DNA of 64,000 bases. It comes from Chryseobacterium sp. S0630. GTDB lineage: Bacteria > Bacteroidota > Bacteroidia > Flavobacteriales > Weeksellaceae. Below the pieces are notes generated by a model. That model was not told the origin of the DNA and searched no databases. It saw nothing but the letters and a program-made list of their open reading frames with translations. Shown here piece by piece: positions 37,601 through 46,501 of this stretch. Where the stretch lies: contig NZ_JAMZGF010000016.1 in assembly GCF_024158915.1 (NCBI RefSeq), positions 30,745 to 94,744 of the forward strand. Reading direction: 5' to 3'. The stretch's first letter is position 1, and every line of letters starts with the position of its first letter. The position numbers and the translations under genes are program-made.

Positions 37601-38880
37601 AAATCCCAGGAACACTGGTTCATAAAATCATGAATGTAAGCGTATTCCAATGGATGAACGTCGCCAAACCTTTCGAAAAAACCGTAAAAGGAGAATGGCG
37701 TTCAACTAATCACGCTTATCTCGATATTGAAAACTTTGCCAACGCAGAAGTAATCTTAAAATCTGCTCCTGTTCCAACTCCTGATTTCAATCTTTCCATC
37801 GGTAATCTTTTACCTATCGAAAGAACACCTGAAGAAATCTATGACATGCACATGTTCCATGGAGATAAATATCAGGGAATTACCGAAGTTTCAGCTGTAG
37901 GTGACAAAGGAATTATCGGAAAAATAAAAGGAAACGGTGGTAAAGGTTCTTTGCTTGATAATGCAGGACAGCTATTCGGGCTTTGGCTTCAGCTTACGTT
38001 GGTGAAAGACCGTATTGCATTCCCTGTAAAAATCAGAGATATTGAATTCTTCGGAGATATGCATGATCAGGAAGGTATTTTTGAATGCACCTGTATGCTG
38101 ACCGAGCTTAATGATGAATTCGCCATCGCCGATATCATCCTGAAAAAAGACGGAAAAGTATGGTGTGCCATTACTGGCTGGCAAAACAGAAGACTGGAAA
38201 TTGATGCCGCTTTATGGAATGTTTCCATGTCACCGCTCCACAACCGCCTTTCTGAAGAGATTGCTCCTGAAGTTTTCTTTTTCCACCAGGCCTATACAAG
38301 AGTCGCTTCCTGGGATTTTATCCTGAAAAGATATTTCAACCAAACGGAAAAACAGCATCATCAGCAATTGTTACCTAACAAAAAGAAAAACTGGATGGTA
38401 AGCCGTGTAGCGGTGAAAGATGCTGTCAGAAATCTTCTTCGTCAGGAAAAAAATCATGCCTGCTTCCCGATCACGTTTGAAATCCGTTCCGATGAAGTGG
38501 GGAAACCTTACCTCATCAGTGATTTTACAGAGGATATCCATATTTCTTTAGCTCACAAAGGAAAAGAAGCCGTTGGGATTGCGAGATATGGAAAATCTGT
38601 AGGAATCGATATGGAACTGATGGAAGAACGCAGTTCAGGATTCTACGACATGGTATTTACCGACAAAGAATTAACCCTATTAAAAGACAGAGATCAGGCA
38701 GAATGGACCACCCGTTTCTGGGTAGCCAAGGAAGCTTACGGAAAGTTCCTGGGAACAGGACTCAAAGGAAATCCTAAAGCCTTCGAAGTCGAGCTTATAA
38801 AAGATGATCACTTGTGGATCAACAACATTGAAATCAAAACTATTAAACATAAAAATTATATTATCGGATGGACACTGTAA
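34627..38880 (+). CDS. Second megasynthase subunit (KS-AT-DH-PPTase)
   Basis: 1417 residues. KS at about 1-450 has a complete triad: Cys207 in DAACASA, EAHGTGT and SNIGHAMPAAG. AT at about 545-830 has GHSLGE at Ser605. A linker with a Pro/Ala-rich stretch follows. Residues about 940-1190 form a double hot-dog dehydratase region (SHPYLIDHSL, FHGDKYQGI, LLDNAGQLFGLW). The C-terminal about 200 residues are a Sfp/AcpT-like phosphopantetheinyl transferase (VGIDMELMEER, FWVAKEAYGKFLGTG), which would activate the ACPs of this operon. No ACP within this chain. The domain order matches PUFA and HglE-type synthases more than modular type I PKS. The end overlaps the ACP gene by 13 bp. Confidence 0.87.
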   Translation: MKKTDVAVIGLSCVFPGAQDANTFWQNIVNKVDSTELAPADRIDPVHFSDATSPVDRFYCQRGGFIPDYTFDPTAFGILPLAVEGTEPDHLLTLDLVQKALEDAGVFQKNISLEKTGIIIGKGNYTGPGATRAIEIVRTGEQISSLLQELLPQVSSADIEKVKHAFQQRKGRFAADTAMGLIPNLVASLVANRFNLGGAAFTVDAACASALIAVDHAVQELQRGRSDIMIAGGVHTGQNAAFWSIFAQLGAMSRQQQIKPFSMDADGLLIGEGCGFVVLKRLEDAVRDQDKIYAVIKGVGVSSDGTGTSVMSPSVKGQLKALEQAWINADLDKNKVGYLEAHGTGTPLGDKTELQTLAQFFGKEETAQAAGIGSVKSNIGHAMPAAGIAGLIKTCLALHHDTLPPTLYCENPTSEMQNTRFEPVQEAKNWSKTGLPKVAAVNAFGFGGINAHVVLEGYDMPKKDQVLILARPTHEALLSALQNNETAIGEGDFRVAIFDPTPARLEKAIKIVSKNITWKNKQDIWYTSTPLLKDGGKVAFVFPGLDGLAKGEVETVSRYFGLSAPIETEGEGLLTDALNIFNNCSILDNSLKKLGIIPDMNAGHSLGEWLAGYSSELAEANSVKALIDVLNPETFELKDSKFIAIGAGIEVIKPFITEISNLYVSNDNCPNQVILCGSNAALDELVPLLKAKQIFHQVLPFQSGFHSPFIADKLDVILAGMEKAQFQQTKIPLWSATTLEPYPADQAAIRKLSAEHLVEPVRFRELTDKLYEEGARVFIQVGTGGLIGFIDDTLKGKAFSTIASSVPTRSALAQLQRVVASLFVEGKIIALDFLEIQNHSKRASGKGIKLELGSPIVRNFKEVKALAQSFDTPKQYTATASAIATKSGHPLVQAFQDNVADMIRMQEEVLTLFQNRPEITIQRPAPVAPAAPQPVRSTTFTKDLYVTLESHPYLIDHSLLRQPKGWAHVADMEPVIPMTMIFEQLAEIAEAEIPGTLVHKIMNVSVFQWMNVAKPFEKTVKGEWRSTNHAYLDIENFANAEVILKSAPVPTPDFNLSIGNLLPIERTPEEIYDMHMFHGDKYQGITEVSAVGDKGIIGKIKGNGGKGSLLDNAGQLFGLWLQLTLVKDRIAFPVKIRDIEFFGDMHDQEGIFECTCMLTELNDEFAIADIILKKDGKVWCAITGWQNRRLEIDAALWNVSMSPLHNRLSEEIAPEVFFFHQAYTRVASWDFILKRYFNQTEKQHHQQLLPNKKKNWMVSRVAVKDAVRNLLRQEKNHACFPITFEIRSDEVGKPYLISDFTEDIHISLAHKGKEAVGIARYGKSVGIDMELMEERSSGFYDMVFTDKELTLLKDRDQAEWTTRFWVAKEAYGKFLGTGLKGNPKAFEVELIKDDHLWINNIEIKTIKHKNYIIGWTL

Positions 38881-39167
38881 ACGCAACATTAAAAATGAAC
38901 CACGAAGAACTTTTTACTTTATTAAAAGGTTTTATTACTGAAGTGATAGGTGCTGAATTTGTAGAAGAGATGGATATTACTCCTGAAAGTTCATTCACCA
39001 GAGATCTTGAAATGGACAGCATTGAGATTGTCTCTTTCTCTGAAAAGATCAAAGCGCATTTTGGCGATCAGATCGACTTTACAGGTTGGTTATCATCTAT
39101 GGATCTTGACCAGCTGATTAATCTTGACCTTAGTATGATCATCAATTATATCTACGAATGCCAATAA
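38868..39167 (+). CDS. Acyl carrier protein
   Basis: 99 residues. The phosphopantetheine site is the Ser in LEMDSIEIV near residue 48, with the surrounding four-helix pattern of carrier proteins. An alternative start at Met10 (MNHEELFTLL) would give a 90-residue protein. It starts inside the end of the second megasynthase gene and overlaps the next gene by 10 bp. It may carry a starter or the acyl group handed to the acyltransferases. Its motif (DSIE) differs from the DSIKR of the megasynthase ACPs, so it is probably not interchangeable with them. Confidence 0.88.
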   Translation: MDTVNATLKMNHEELFTLLKGFITEVIGAEFVEEMDITPESSFTRDLEMDSIEIVSFSEKIKAHFGDQIDFTGWLSSMDLDQLINLDLSMIINYIYECQ

Positions 39168-39940
39168 TCACTGTCAATAACAGACAAGTTCATATACAGG
39201 AACTCAACAAAGGAGCCGAACAAACCGTGGTACTCATCCACGGTATGTTCAGTAACCTGTCCATTTATTATTTTAATATTGCCCCGGTGCTGGCCAAGCA
39301 TTTCCATGTGGTGATGTACGATCTGAAAAGCCACGGTATGAGTGAACGCTTTTTGGATGGCTACGATCTTGACAACATGTCATCCGATTTAATAGGTTTA
39401 ATAGATCACCTTCAACTGGAAAAAGTACACCTTGTAGGCTATAGCTTCGGAGGACTTATTGCGCTGAAGACAGCTTTAGAATATCCTGACCGCGTGAATC
39501 AGCTTGTAGTGACGGAAGCTCCGGATCCTCAGGACGAAAAAGCCCGTAACATCATTGATGAATACAGCAAAGAATTTCTTGAGCACTATGTAGCCAACTT
39601 TACAGACACCACCAAAGTACAGATGGGTAAAAGACAAATGGAGAAGAACCATCGTATGTATGAATTTCTGTTTAATCAGACCAGCATTAAAGCAGATATG
39701 ATTAAGGAAAAACATTTCCTGGGTGAAACCGACTTCAATAAACTGACGGCTTCTACTCTATTGCTTTATGGCGCTGATTCCAACTGCAGACCTACCGGTG
39801 AGTGGCTGCAATCTCAAATCAGCCAGTCTGAACTTGAATTAATTCCGGGCGATCACAATATTCCTATTCAGGAACCACAGCTCATTGCTGAAACGATCGC
39901 TCAATTTTTATCTAAAATTTTAACACAAAACCATGGCTAA
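39158..39940 (+). CDS. Alpha/beta hydrolase, probable chain-releasing esterase or thioesterase
   Basis: 260 residues. Alpha/beta hydrolase fold with oxyanion motif LIHGMFS, nucleophile elbow GYSFGG (Ser near residue 97), acid in LLYGADSN and His in PGDHNI. No signal peptide. Neither megasynthase has a thioesterase domain, so this enzyme is the obvious candidate for product release or hydrolysis of stalled chains; that is inference from the operon. It overlaps the upstream ACP gene by 10 bp and the downstream glycosyltransferase gene by 8 bp. Confidence 0.83.
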   Translation: MPIITVNNRQVHIQELNKGAEQTVVLIHGMFSNLSIYYFNIAPVLAKHFHVVMYDLKSHGMSERFLDGYDLDNMSSDLIGLIDHLQLEKVHLVGYSFGGLIALKTALEYPDRVNQLVVTEAPDPQDEKARNIIDEYSKEFLEHYVANFTDTTKVQMGKRQMEKNHRMYEFLFNQTSIKADMIKEKHFLGETDFNKLTASTLLLYGADSNCRPTGEWLQSQISQSELELIPGDHNIPIQEPQLIAETIAQFLSKILTQNHG

Positions 39941-42335
39941 ATTTGCATTTATAGTTCCACCATTGACAGGACATGTCAATCCTACCTTAAGCATCGGTGC
40001 TACTCTTTTGGAAAGAGGACATGAAGTAGCCTGGATCAGCCTTGACCCTACTTTAGAGGCTAAACTTCCCGAAGGAGGAAAATTATTACTGATCCAATAT
40101 GATCAGACCGACGAAGAAAAGAAAGAAAGTGAACAATATCTCGATATTATCTCCAAAAAAGTAGTGTATGGTATAGACAGCGTTAAGTTCCTGTACGAAG
40201 AGGTTCTTATCCCGTTGAACAGACATTGCTATAATGGTATTGTTTCTTTATTAAAAATAGAGCAGCCCGATTTGATTATCGGGGATCATCAGTTATTTGC
40301 AGCTCCGGTTGCAGCCAAAACTCTTGGCATTCCTTACACCACTTCCGTTACCGCTCCGGCAGCCATCAAAATCATGAATGAGCTTCCAAAAGTACACGAA
40401 TGGGAAGTGAATCAAATTATCGACCTGCAGAAAGAACTCGGTTTCCAGGAAGAACGTTCTCTTGCGACTTCAGATTTGCTGACACTTGTTCTTACTTCCA
40501 GTTATTTCTTTGGTGAAATGGATGATCTGCCGTCTCAATACCAATTCACAGGTCCGGTTCTTACAGAAAGACGTGTTTCATGTGAATTCGACTGGGAGAA
40601 ATTAAAAAGCAAAGACAATAAAAAGATCCTGGTAAGTATCGGTACTACCTTCGATCACGATCATAAAAAAGCATTTTTCCAAAAGGTAATCGATGCTTTT
40701 AAAGATGAAGATTTAACCGTTGTAGTCGTTTCTGATCCACAGCTTTTCGAGCAATGGCCTGACAACTTTATGATATATCAACAGGTTCCTCAGCTGGATC
40801 TGCTGCCTCATCTGGATGGTGTAGTTTGCCATGGTGGCCATAATACCGTTTCTGAAACATTATCCAACGGTATTCCTTTGGTTGTGATTCCGATTGCCTA
40901 TGATCAATCGCATGTTGCAGGACGTGTGGTGCGTACAGAAGCAGGTGAGCGTCTTAATTTTAACAGATTTAAAGCCAATCACCTGAGAGAAGCTGTACAA
41001 CAGATTTTAAATACTCCGAGCTACCGCGAAGCAGCCCAGAAAGTAGGACAGTCTTTTGTGGAAGCAGGAGGTGCAGCTACAGCAGCTAATCTATTGGAAC
41101 AAGCTATCTCAAAGGCTTCAAAACCTGAAAAACCATCTAAATTTTTATTCGTTGTCCCTCCGTTTTTCGGACATGTAAGCCCTACTTTAAGCGTGGGAGC
41201 AAGTCTGATTGCCCGCGGACATGAAGTAAAATGGTTCGGAATTACCCCTTTAGACAGCAAACATATTCCTGAAGGAGGCTCTTATTTCTATCCTGAAGAA
41301 GATCTTATTCCGTATCAGGAGGAAATTGCCCGTATTTTAAAAAGACAGGATGACGGACCCGCATGCTCCGGACCTGAAGTAATGAAACTGGCACTGGAAG
41401 AAACCTATGTTCCTTTCGCTAAAATGATGATGCCGGGATTAACCAGACTCACAGAAAGCTGGATGCCGGATGTTATCGTGAACGACTGTATCACTTTCGG
41501 AGGCGCTCTTTTCGCTCATAAACATCATATTCCTTGTGTAACAACAACGCCGGTTCCACCGGATGTGATGGGAGATACGGAAAAAAGTGCTCCAAAAATC
41601 TGGGAATGGCAGCAAAACCTCATCAAAGACCTTCAGAAAGAAGTAGGCATTCATGAGGAAGGTATTTACATCCATTCTCACAAACTGAATATGGTGTTTA
41701 CATCTCAGGCTTTTGCTGGTTTTGAAACCGTTCCGCCTCATATGAAATTTGTAGGTCCGGTAAAAGGCCGTCCGAACGATGCTCCATTTGACTGGGATAA
41801 ACTGAATGCTTCTACTACTCCAAAGATCTTTGTATCATTAGGAACGCTGTTGGTAGACATCAGAAAAGCTTTCTTTGAAAAGATCATCGCTGCATTTAAA
41901 GACCAACCCGTTACAGTGATTGCCGCTACTCCACCGGAAATTTTTGAAGAATGGCCGGACAATTTCATTGTGAACAGCTTTGTTCCTCAATCGGCAGTAA
42001 TGCAGCAAATGGATATGGTAATTTGCCACGGTGGTTTCAATACCGTAAACGATACTTTCCGTAATGGTTTACCAATGTTAATCACACCCATCGCTTATGA
42101 TCATTTCCACATCGCAAAACTGATTGAGCAGGCAGGCTGCGGAATCAGCATCCGATACAAAAGACTGCGTGTGGATGCTCTTCGTGAAACCGTTTTTGAA
42201 TTATTGGAAAACCCTAAATACAGAACCGCCGCTCAGGAAGTCCGCAATACATTCACGCTTGCCGGAGGAAATGACAAAGCCGTAGAACTATTAGAAAATT
42301 TTGTACACGAACATTCAATATTAGCTTCAGTGTAG
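39933..42335 (+). CDS. Fused double GT1-family glycosyltransferase
   Basis: 800 residues made of two complete macrolide/UGT-type GT-B glycosyltransferases in tandem. The N half (1 to about 395) starts AFIVPPLTGHVNPTLSIGA and has the donor-binding block CHGGHNTVSETLSNGIP. The C half (about 396-800) restarts with FVVPPFFGHVSPTLSVGA and has CHGGFNTVNDTFRNGLP. Single MGT-like enzymes are about 400 residues, so this is a gene fusion or internal duplication. The two halves are clearly diverged, which suggests different acceptors or donors, for example sequential addition of two sugars. Cytosolic, NDP-sugar dependent. The substrate is probably the lipid or polyketide made by the operon. Confidence 0.88.
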   Translation: MAKFAFIVPPLTGHVNPTLSIGATLLERGHEVAWISLDPTLEAKLPEGGKLLLIQYDQTDEEKKESEQYLDIISKKVVYGIDSVKFLYEEVLIPLNRHCYNGIVSLLKIEQPDLIIGDHQLFAAPVAAKTLGIPYTTSVTAPAAIKIMNELPKVHEWEVNQIIDLQKELGFQEERSLATSDLLTLVLTSSYFFGEMDDLPSQYQFTGPVLTERRVSCEFDWEKLKSKDNKKILVSIGTTFDHDHKKAFFQKVIDAFKDEDLTVVVVSDPQLFEQWPDNFMIYQQVPQLDLLPHLDGVVCHGGHNTVSETLSNGIPLVVIPIAYDQSHVAGRVVRTEAGERLNFNRFKANHLREAVQQILNTPSYREAAQKVGQSFVEAGGAATAANLLEQAISKASKPEKPSKFLFVVPPFFGHVSPTLSVGASLIARGHEVKWFGITPLDSKHIPEGGSYFYPEEDLIPYQEEIARILKRQDDGPACSGPEVMKLALEETYVPFAKMMMPGLTRLTESWMPDVIVNDCITFGGALFAHKHHIPCVTTTPVPPDVMGDTEKSAPKIWEWQQNLIKDLQKEVGIHEEGIYIHSHKLNMVFTSQAFAGFETVPPHMKFVGPVKGRPNDAPFDWDKLNASTTPKIFVSLGTLLVDIRKAFFEKIIAAFKDQPVTVIAATPPEIFEEWPDNFIVNSFVPQSAVMQQMDMVICHGGFNTVNDTFRNGLPMLITPIAYDHFHIAKLIEQAGCGISIRYKRLRVDALRETVFELLENPKYRTAAQEVRNTFTLAGGNDKAVELLENFVHEHSILASV

Positions 42336-42338
42336 CCT

Positions 42339-43622
42339 ATGAATCAACCTATAAAAAGAAGATTGCTATTTGGAGAACGTATGCTGTTAGGGGACGGAAC
42401 AGAACCTTTTAACGCAGTTATTCCGTTCAGACTGAGAGGTACCTTTACATTAAAAGATATCCAGCAGGCCCTGACACAAATCCAAAATAAACACCCATGG
42501 CTGAGAGCATTGATCAGCCATGATGAAAAAAATATTCCTTGGTTTAACGTTCCTGAAAAACCTGTTTCTATCCCTGTAAGAATCATCACCAGACAAAGTG
42601 AAGATCAGTGGCAGGAAGAATCCAGGAGAGAATGGAATACCACCTTTAACTACGAAAAATTTCCCCTGATCCGCTTTATCTGGATCAAAGGAGAAGACGT
42701 TTCTGACATGCTATTTGCGTTCCACCATTGTCTTTGCGATGGTGGTTCTGCAATGGCCTTTTTAAAAGAATTTCTAATCGTACTGGATAATCCGGCTACC
42801 GATATCGGTACAGAAAATCCAATATTAGGAATCCAGGATGTGGTTCCATCTCATATTCTGAACAGTCGCAGACAAAAATTGAAAGCCAGATTTATTGGAA
42901 GATTGGCTGCTACAGCAATCAAATGGCTTCCGGTAAACAAAAAACCTGTTGAAAGACAGAATGACTATCTGATCCATGGAAAACTGGATGAAGAGACAAG
43001 CCAGCAAGTCATCGCTTATTGCAAATCCCAGGAAGTTACCGTTAACACATTTTTGAGTGTAACGCTATTACACGCATTTAGAAAAGTGAGAGGTAAAAAA
43101 TCTTTCAACAAAGTTTCCTGTCCGGTAGATATCAGGCGTTTCGCCAAGCAGATTAAAGCAGATCACATTTTCGCTTTCGGGCTGATGATTGTGATTTCTT
43201 TGGATGAAAAACTAAACTTTACAGAGAATCTTCGTGCCATGCAGAAGTCTGTGGAACAAAAAGCCTCAAAACTGGATCCTTATATCACCATGATGGTGAT
43301 GGAATCCGGACATGATGCGCTGAAAAGTTTTACAAGGCTGTTAAAGAACGGAAAATCTTCTAATGACTGCATGTTTTCTAATCTGGGACCTCTTCAGATT
43401 CCCCATGAATATAAAGAATTCACAGTAGAGACTATCTTCAGTCCATCAGTCATTGGTCCGCTGGGAAATACCACTACCCTTGTGGTTTCTACTTACCGTG
43501 GAAGAATGGATTTTTCAATCATGGGAAGCGAAGGTTATTTGCCTTATACTGAAGTAGTAGCCATCCGTGATGAAGTAATGAGAACGATTCATTCACAAAT
43601 AAAACCAGCAACCGTATCATGA
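42339..43622 (+). CDS. Condensation/PapA-like acyltransferase 1
   Basis: 427 residues with the fold pattern of CoA- or ACP-dependent acyltransferases (condensation, PapA, WS/DGAT). The catalytic motif HHxxxDG is present as FHHCLCDGGS near residue 129, and a late PVDIRRF block corresponds to the conserved C-domain floor segment. The family transfers an acyl group from a thioester to a hydroxyl or amine. It lies 3 bp after the glycosyltransferase gene and overlaps its paralogue by 4 bp, so it probably acylates the sugar or the chain hydroxyl of the operon product. Confidence 0.8.
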   Translation: MNQPIKRRLLFGERMLLGDGTEPFNAVIPFRLRGTFTLKDIQQALTQIQNKHPWLRALISHDEKNIPWFNVPEKPVSIPVRIITRQSEDQWQEESRREWNTTFNYEKFPLIRFIWIKGEDVSDMLFAFHHCLCDGGSAMAFLKEFLIVLDNPATDIGTENPILGIQDVVPSHILNSRRQKLKARFIGRLAATAIKWLPVNKKPVERQNDYLIHGKLDEETSQQVIAYCKSQEVTVNTFLSVTLLHAFRKVRGKKSFNKVSCPVDIRRFAKQIKADHIFAFGLMIVISLDEKLNFTENLRAMQKSVEQKASKLDPYITMMVMESGHDALKSFTRLLKNGKSSNDCMFSNLGPLQIPHEYKEFTVETIFSPSVIGPLGNTTTLVVSTYRGRMDFSIMGSEGYLPYTEVVAIRDEVMRTIHSQIKPATVS

Positions 43623-44872
43623 TCAAAAGACCTCTAATGATGGTGGAAAGGATCATGTATGTAGATCCTGAAACGCCTTTAAACTGTATTTATACCGCAA
43701 GAATTAACGGAGAGATTCCTGAAGAAAATTTTAAAACAGCTTTAATAAGAATCCAGCAGAAGCATCCTATTCTGAGAACTAATATTGATCATAACAAAGG
43801 GCGCTACCCCTTTTTTATGGGACAAAGAGATATTGAACCTATTCCCCTTCGCATTGTAGAGCGTAAAACAGACGAAGATTGGTTTAAAGAATCTGAAAAA
43901 GGATGGTTTAAACTTTTTGAAACGCCAAAAAAACCACTGGCCGAAGTAGTATGGGTAAAAGGACAAGGTACTTCCGAAATTCTTTGGATTATGCCTCATT
44001 GCATTTCAGACGGAACAACCGGAGTTACTTTACTACGTGAACTTCTAAGTTTACTGGACAATCCTTATGGTCCATTAATTCCTTATGTTGCTTTTGAATC
44101 TGTAGACGATTTCCTGCCTTCGGATTTTAACACAGGAATAAAAAAATATAAGGCCAGTCTTTATCTGCTCTTCGCTAAAATATTCTTTTCTATCCAACGG
44201 AAAAGTAAAAAGAGAAATCAGGGAAAAAACTACGCTATTCACTGGAAAATGACTCCGGAGGACACCAAACTTATTACTGAAAAATGTAAAGCCAACGGTA
44301 TCTCCGTACATGCTTTGCTGTGTTCTTCGGTGATGCAGGCCTTCCGTGATATTCAGGGAGACCGTGCCAAAGGTAAAGTGATCAGCCCTGTAGATGTGCG
44401 CCATTTTATTCCGGAAATTAAAGAAGATCATTTATTTGCGTTTGCACCAACAGTAGAACTTTCTGTGAAAAAGAACAGTAAGAATGTGATGAGCAATGCT
44501 AAAGAGATTAAAAAAGATCTTATTGAGAAAATCAGTAAACTGGAAGCCCGGGAACTCTTGTGGATGGGAGAACATATGCACCCTATTGTGGAACGTATGA
44601 TCAGTATGCTAAAGTCCAGCGAAGGCGGACATGATGTGACCTTATCCAATATGGGAAAGATCAATATACCGAATGATTATAAAAATTTCAACCTGGAAAC
44701 AGTCTTTAGTCCTACTGTCGCTTTTCCATGGCTGAACTCAAACACTTTAGTAGCCAGCACTTACAACCAACAGATGGACTTCACCTTCATGTCCAATGAA
44801 AATTTTCTTCCCAAAGAGGAAGCCCATCAGATAAAAGATAAAGCCATTGAGCTATTGACCACCTCTCTATGA
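43619..44872 (+). CDS. Condensation/PapA-like acyltransferase 2
   Basis: 417 residues, a clear paralogue of the preceding gene: same opening pattern (LMMVERIMYVDPETPLNCIY) and a matching PVDVRHF block. The catalytic motif reads MPHCISDGTT: the first His of HHxxxDG is Pro, but the essential second His and the DG are kept, so activity is still plausible. ATGA overlap with the gene on each side. Two acyltransferases alongside two glycosyltransferase modules suggest two acylation positions, or acylation of two sugars. Confidence 0.78.
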   Translation: MIKRPLMMVERIMYVDPETPLNCIYTARINGEIPEENFKTALIRIQQKHPILRTNIDHNKGRYPFFMGQRDIEPIPLRIVERKTDEDWFKESEKGWFKLFETPKKPLAEVVWVKGQGTSEILWIMPHCISDGTTGVTLLRELLSLLDNPYGPLIPYVAFESVDDFLPSDFNTGIKKYKASLYLLFAKIFFSIQRKSKKRNQGKNYAIHWKMTPEDTKLITEKCKANGISVHALLCSSVMQAFRDIQGDRAKGKVISPVDVRHFIPEIKEDHLFAFAPTVELSVKKNSKNVMSNAKEIKKDLIEKISKLEARELLWMGEHMHPIVERMISMLKSSEGGHDVTLSNMGKINIPNDYKNFNLETVFSPTVAFPWLNSNTLVASTYNQQMDFTFMSNENFLPKEEAHQIKDKAIELLTTSL

Positions 44873-45417
44873 AATTTAAAATAAAACCTCCGAAGCCTAA
44901 ACCTATAAAGAAAACCACCCTCAAACGCTTTCTCATTAAGCGTACGATTTATTATGTCCTTCCGAATGTATTTTTTAATTTCATTATTGCTTATGCCAGT
45001 TTCAAAGAATTAGGCTACACGCATTTTTTCTCAGGAACCCAAAACCTGGCCCGTCTTACCCTGCCAATGGCCATTTTCCTTCCGGTGGTCCTTACCATTG
45101 ATATCATCAAAAGAGTAACGGATGCCGCCAGTCAGGAGGCGATAGAGTTTACAGTAGATGAACAGTTGAATATTAAAAAACTCATGACCAGGCTCAGCAT
45201 TGTACACGGTTTGATTACAGGACTATTGGTATTATCCCTGCTCTTTATCGGGCAGTATAATTTCTCAAAAGATTATAAGCTGGACGCAACAGCAATGGCT
45301 GTGGTGGTAGGAACATTGGCAGGAATTCTGTCTGTGATTTTTGTATATCTGCCGGTCTGGAGGTTGAGAAGATGGATGTGCAAAGCAACATCAGTACCTG
45401 CAGAGGCAAACCCATGA
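44869..45417 (+). CDS. Small integral membrane protein of the operon
   Basis: 182 residues. A basic, Lys/Pro-rich N-terminus (KIKPPKPKPIKK) is followed by about four hydrophobic helices, including TLPMAIFLPVVLTIDIIK, LITGLLVLSLLFIG and TAMAVVVGTLAGILSVIFVY. No family recognised. It is the last gene of the operon (4-bp overlap upstream, terminator downstream). Possible roles are membrane anchoring of the glycosylation machinery or help in product export; neither is shown by the sequence. Confidence 0.7.
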   Translation: MKFKIKPPKPKPIKKTTLKRFLIKRTIYYVLPNVFFNFIIAYASFKELGYTHFFSGTQNLARLTLPMAIFLPVVLTIDIIKRVTDAASQEAIEFTVDEQLNIKKLMTRLSIVHGLITGLLVLSLLFIGQYNFSKDYKLDATAMAVVVGTLAGILSVIFVYLPVWRLRRWMCKATSVPAEANP

Positions 45418-45478
45418 TTTTTAAACAAAAGCAGCTATAACACTGTATATCATTTAATTAAAATCAAAAAAAGATAAC

Positions 45479-45511
45479 AATACCCGGATGATCATGATAT
45501 CACCGGGTATT
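45479..45511 (+). terminator. Terminator of the biosynthetic operon
   Basis: AATACCCGG pairs with CCGGGTATT (9-bp stem) and the loop has a further small self-complementary part. It is followed by TT and lies 62 bp after the last operon gene. The T-run is short. Confidence 0.65.
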
Positions 45512-45624
45512 TTCATGCACAGACTGTCTTAATTTTTTTCTTTAAAACTGGATATTTGGTAAATTTTTTATATTTATATCAAAAATTTGCAAGAATTTTT
45601 CTTGGACAGAATGACTAACAATGT

Positions 45625-46455
45625 ATGTACAAAATAACGGATCAGCTAAAAAATATAGGATTCAGTATCAATCGTTTAGATTATCTTATCAACAGAAATA
45701 AAAACAAAAGAGAATTCAACACCTTAGAATATTTTTGTATCTATATCATTCTGGAAGATATCCAGTTAACGATAGACAATGTTCCCTACCCACTAAAAGG
45801 GGGAAATATTGCCTTTGTTGGACCACAAAAGAAAATCGTTTTTGGAGAAACCAAAAGATCGGATGTGTATTCCATTGCATTTTCATCCAGTTTTTATGAA
45901 AGATCAACCAAAGACAGCCTTTTTATCAATTCGCAGCTTTTTTATAATTATAATTCTGAAATATTTATCGCTCCTTTCTTCAATGCAGAACAGATGAGAA
46001 TGATATTCCTGGAACGTATGGAAAGTTTCCGGAAAAAGGACGAAAGCCTGTATATATCTGCTGCCCATAATGCCATAGAAAGACTGATGCTGGATGCCCT
46101 TTTACATATTCCCACCGAAGAAATCAAAAAGGACATCAAATTTGACTATATGTACTATGTCAACCGGTTCAAAATTCTGCTGCAAAGAGATTACAAAAAG
46201 GCAAAGAAAGTGGCTTACTATGCGGAAGAGCTTAATATCTCTTCAAGGAAACTTACCGAGATGACAGAGTATGTACTGGGCAAAACAGCCAAGCATATCA
46301 TCATTGAAAAACTCATTATTGAATGCAGAAAAGCACTGAATTTTTCAAATTCCACCATCTCTGAAATATCTTATGATCTGGGTTTCAGCAATGAAGGAAA
46401 TTTCACCAATTTTATTAAAAAACATACCGGAAAAAATCCCTCAGAAATGAAATAA
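45625..46455 (+). CDS. AraC family transcriptional regulator
   Basis: 276 residues. The N-terminal about 170 residues form a cupin-like sensor region (LEYFCIYIILEDIQLTI; GGNIAFVGPQKK). The C-terminal about 100 residues contain the two helix-turn-helix units of AraC/XylS: VAYYAEELNISSRKLTEM, and ISEISYDLGFSNEGNFTNFI followed by KHTGKNPSEM. It sits between the biosynthetic operon and the chaperone/usher-like genes, on the same strand as both, and immediately precedes the latter. It is therefore the most likely regulator of the fibre locus. Ligand unknown. Confidence 0.88.
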   Translation: MYKITDQLKNIGFSINRLDYLINRNKNKREFNTLEYFCIYIILEDIQLTIDNVPYPLKGGNIAFVGPQKKIVFGETKRSDVYSIAFSSSFYERSTKDSLFINSQLFYNYNSEIFIAPFFNAEQMRMIFLERMESFRKKDESLYISAAHNAIERLMLDALLHIPTEEIKKDIKFDYMYYVNRFKILLQRDYKKAKKVAYYAEELNISSRKLTEMTEYVLGKTAKHIIIEKLIIECRKALNFSNSTISEISYDLGFSNEGNFTNFIKKHTGKNPSEMK

Positions 46456-46501
46456 TTTGTATATTTACATAAGTAACCTTTTGGGGAAAAATACAGGTTA
46501 T

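Noticed and set aside
46457..46501. TTG start for the first pilin-like protein
   Set aside because: The ATG at 46502 gives a clean signal peptide, and the extension overlaps the spacer right after the AraC stop.
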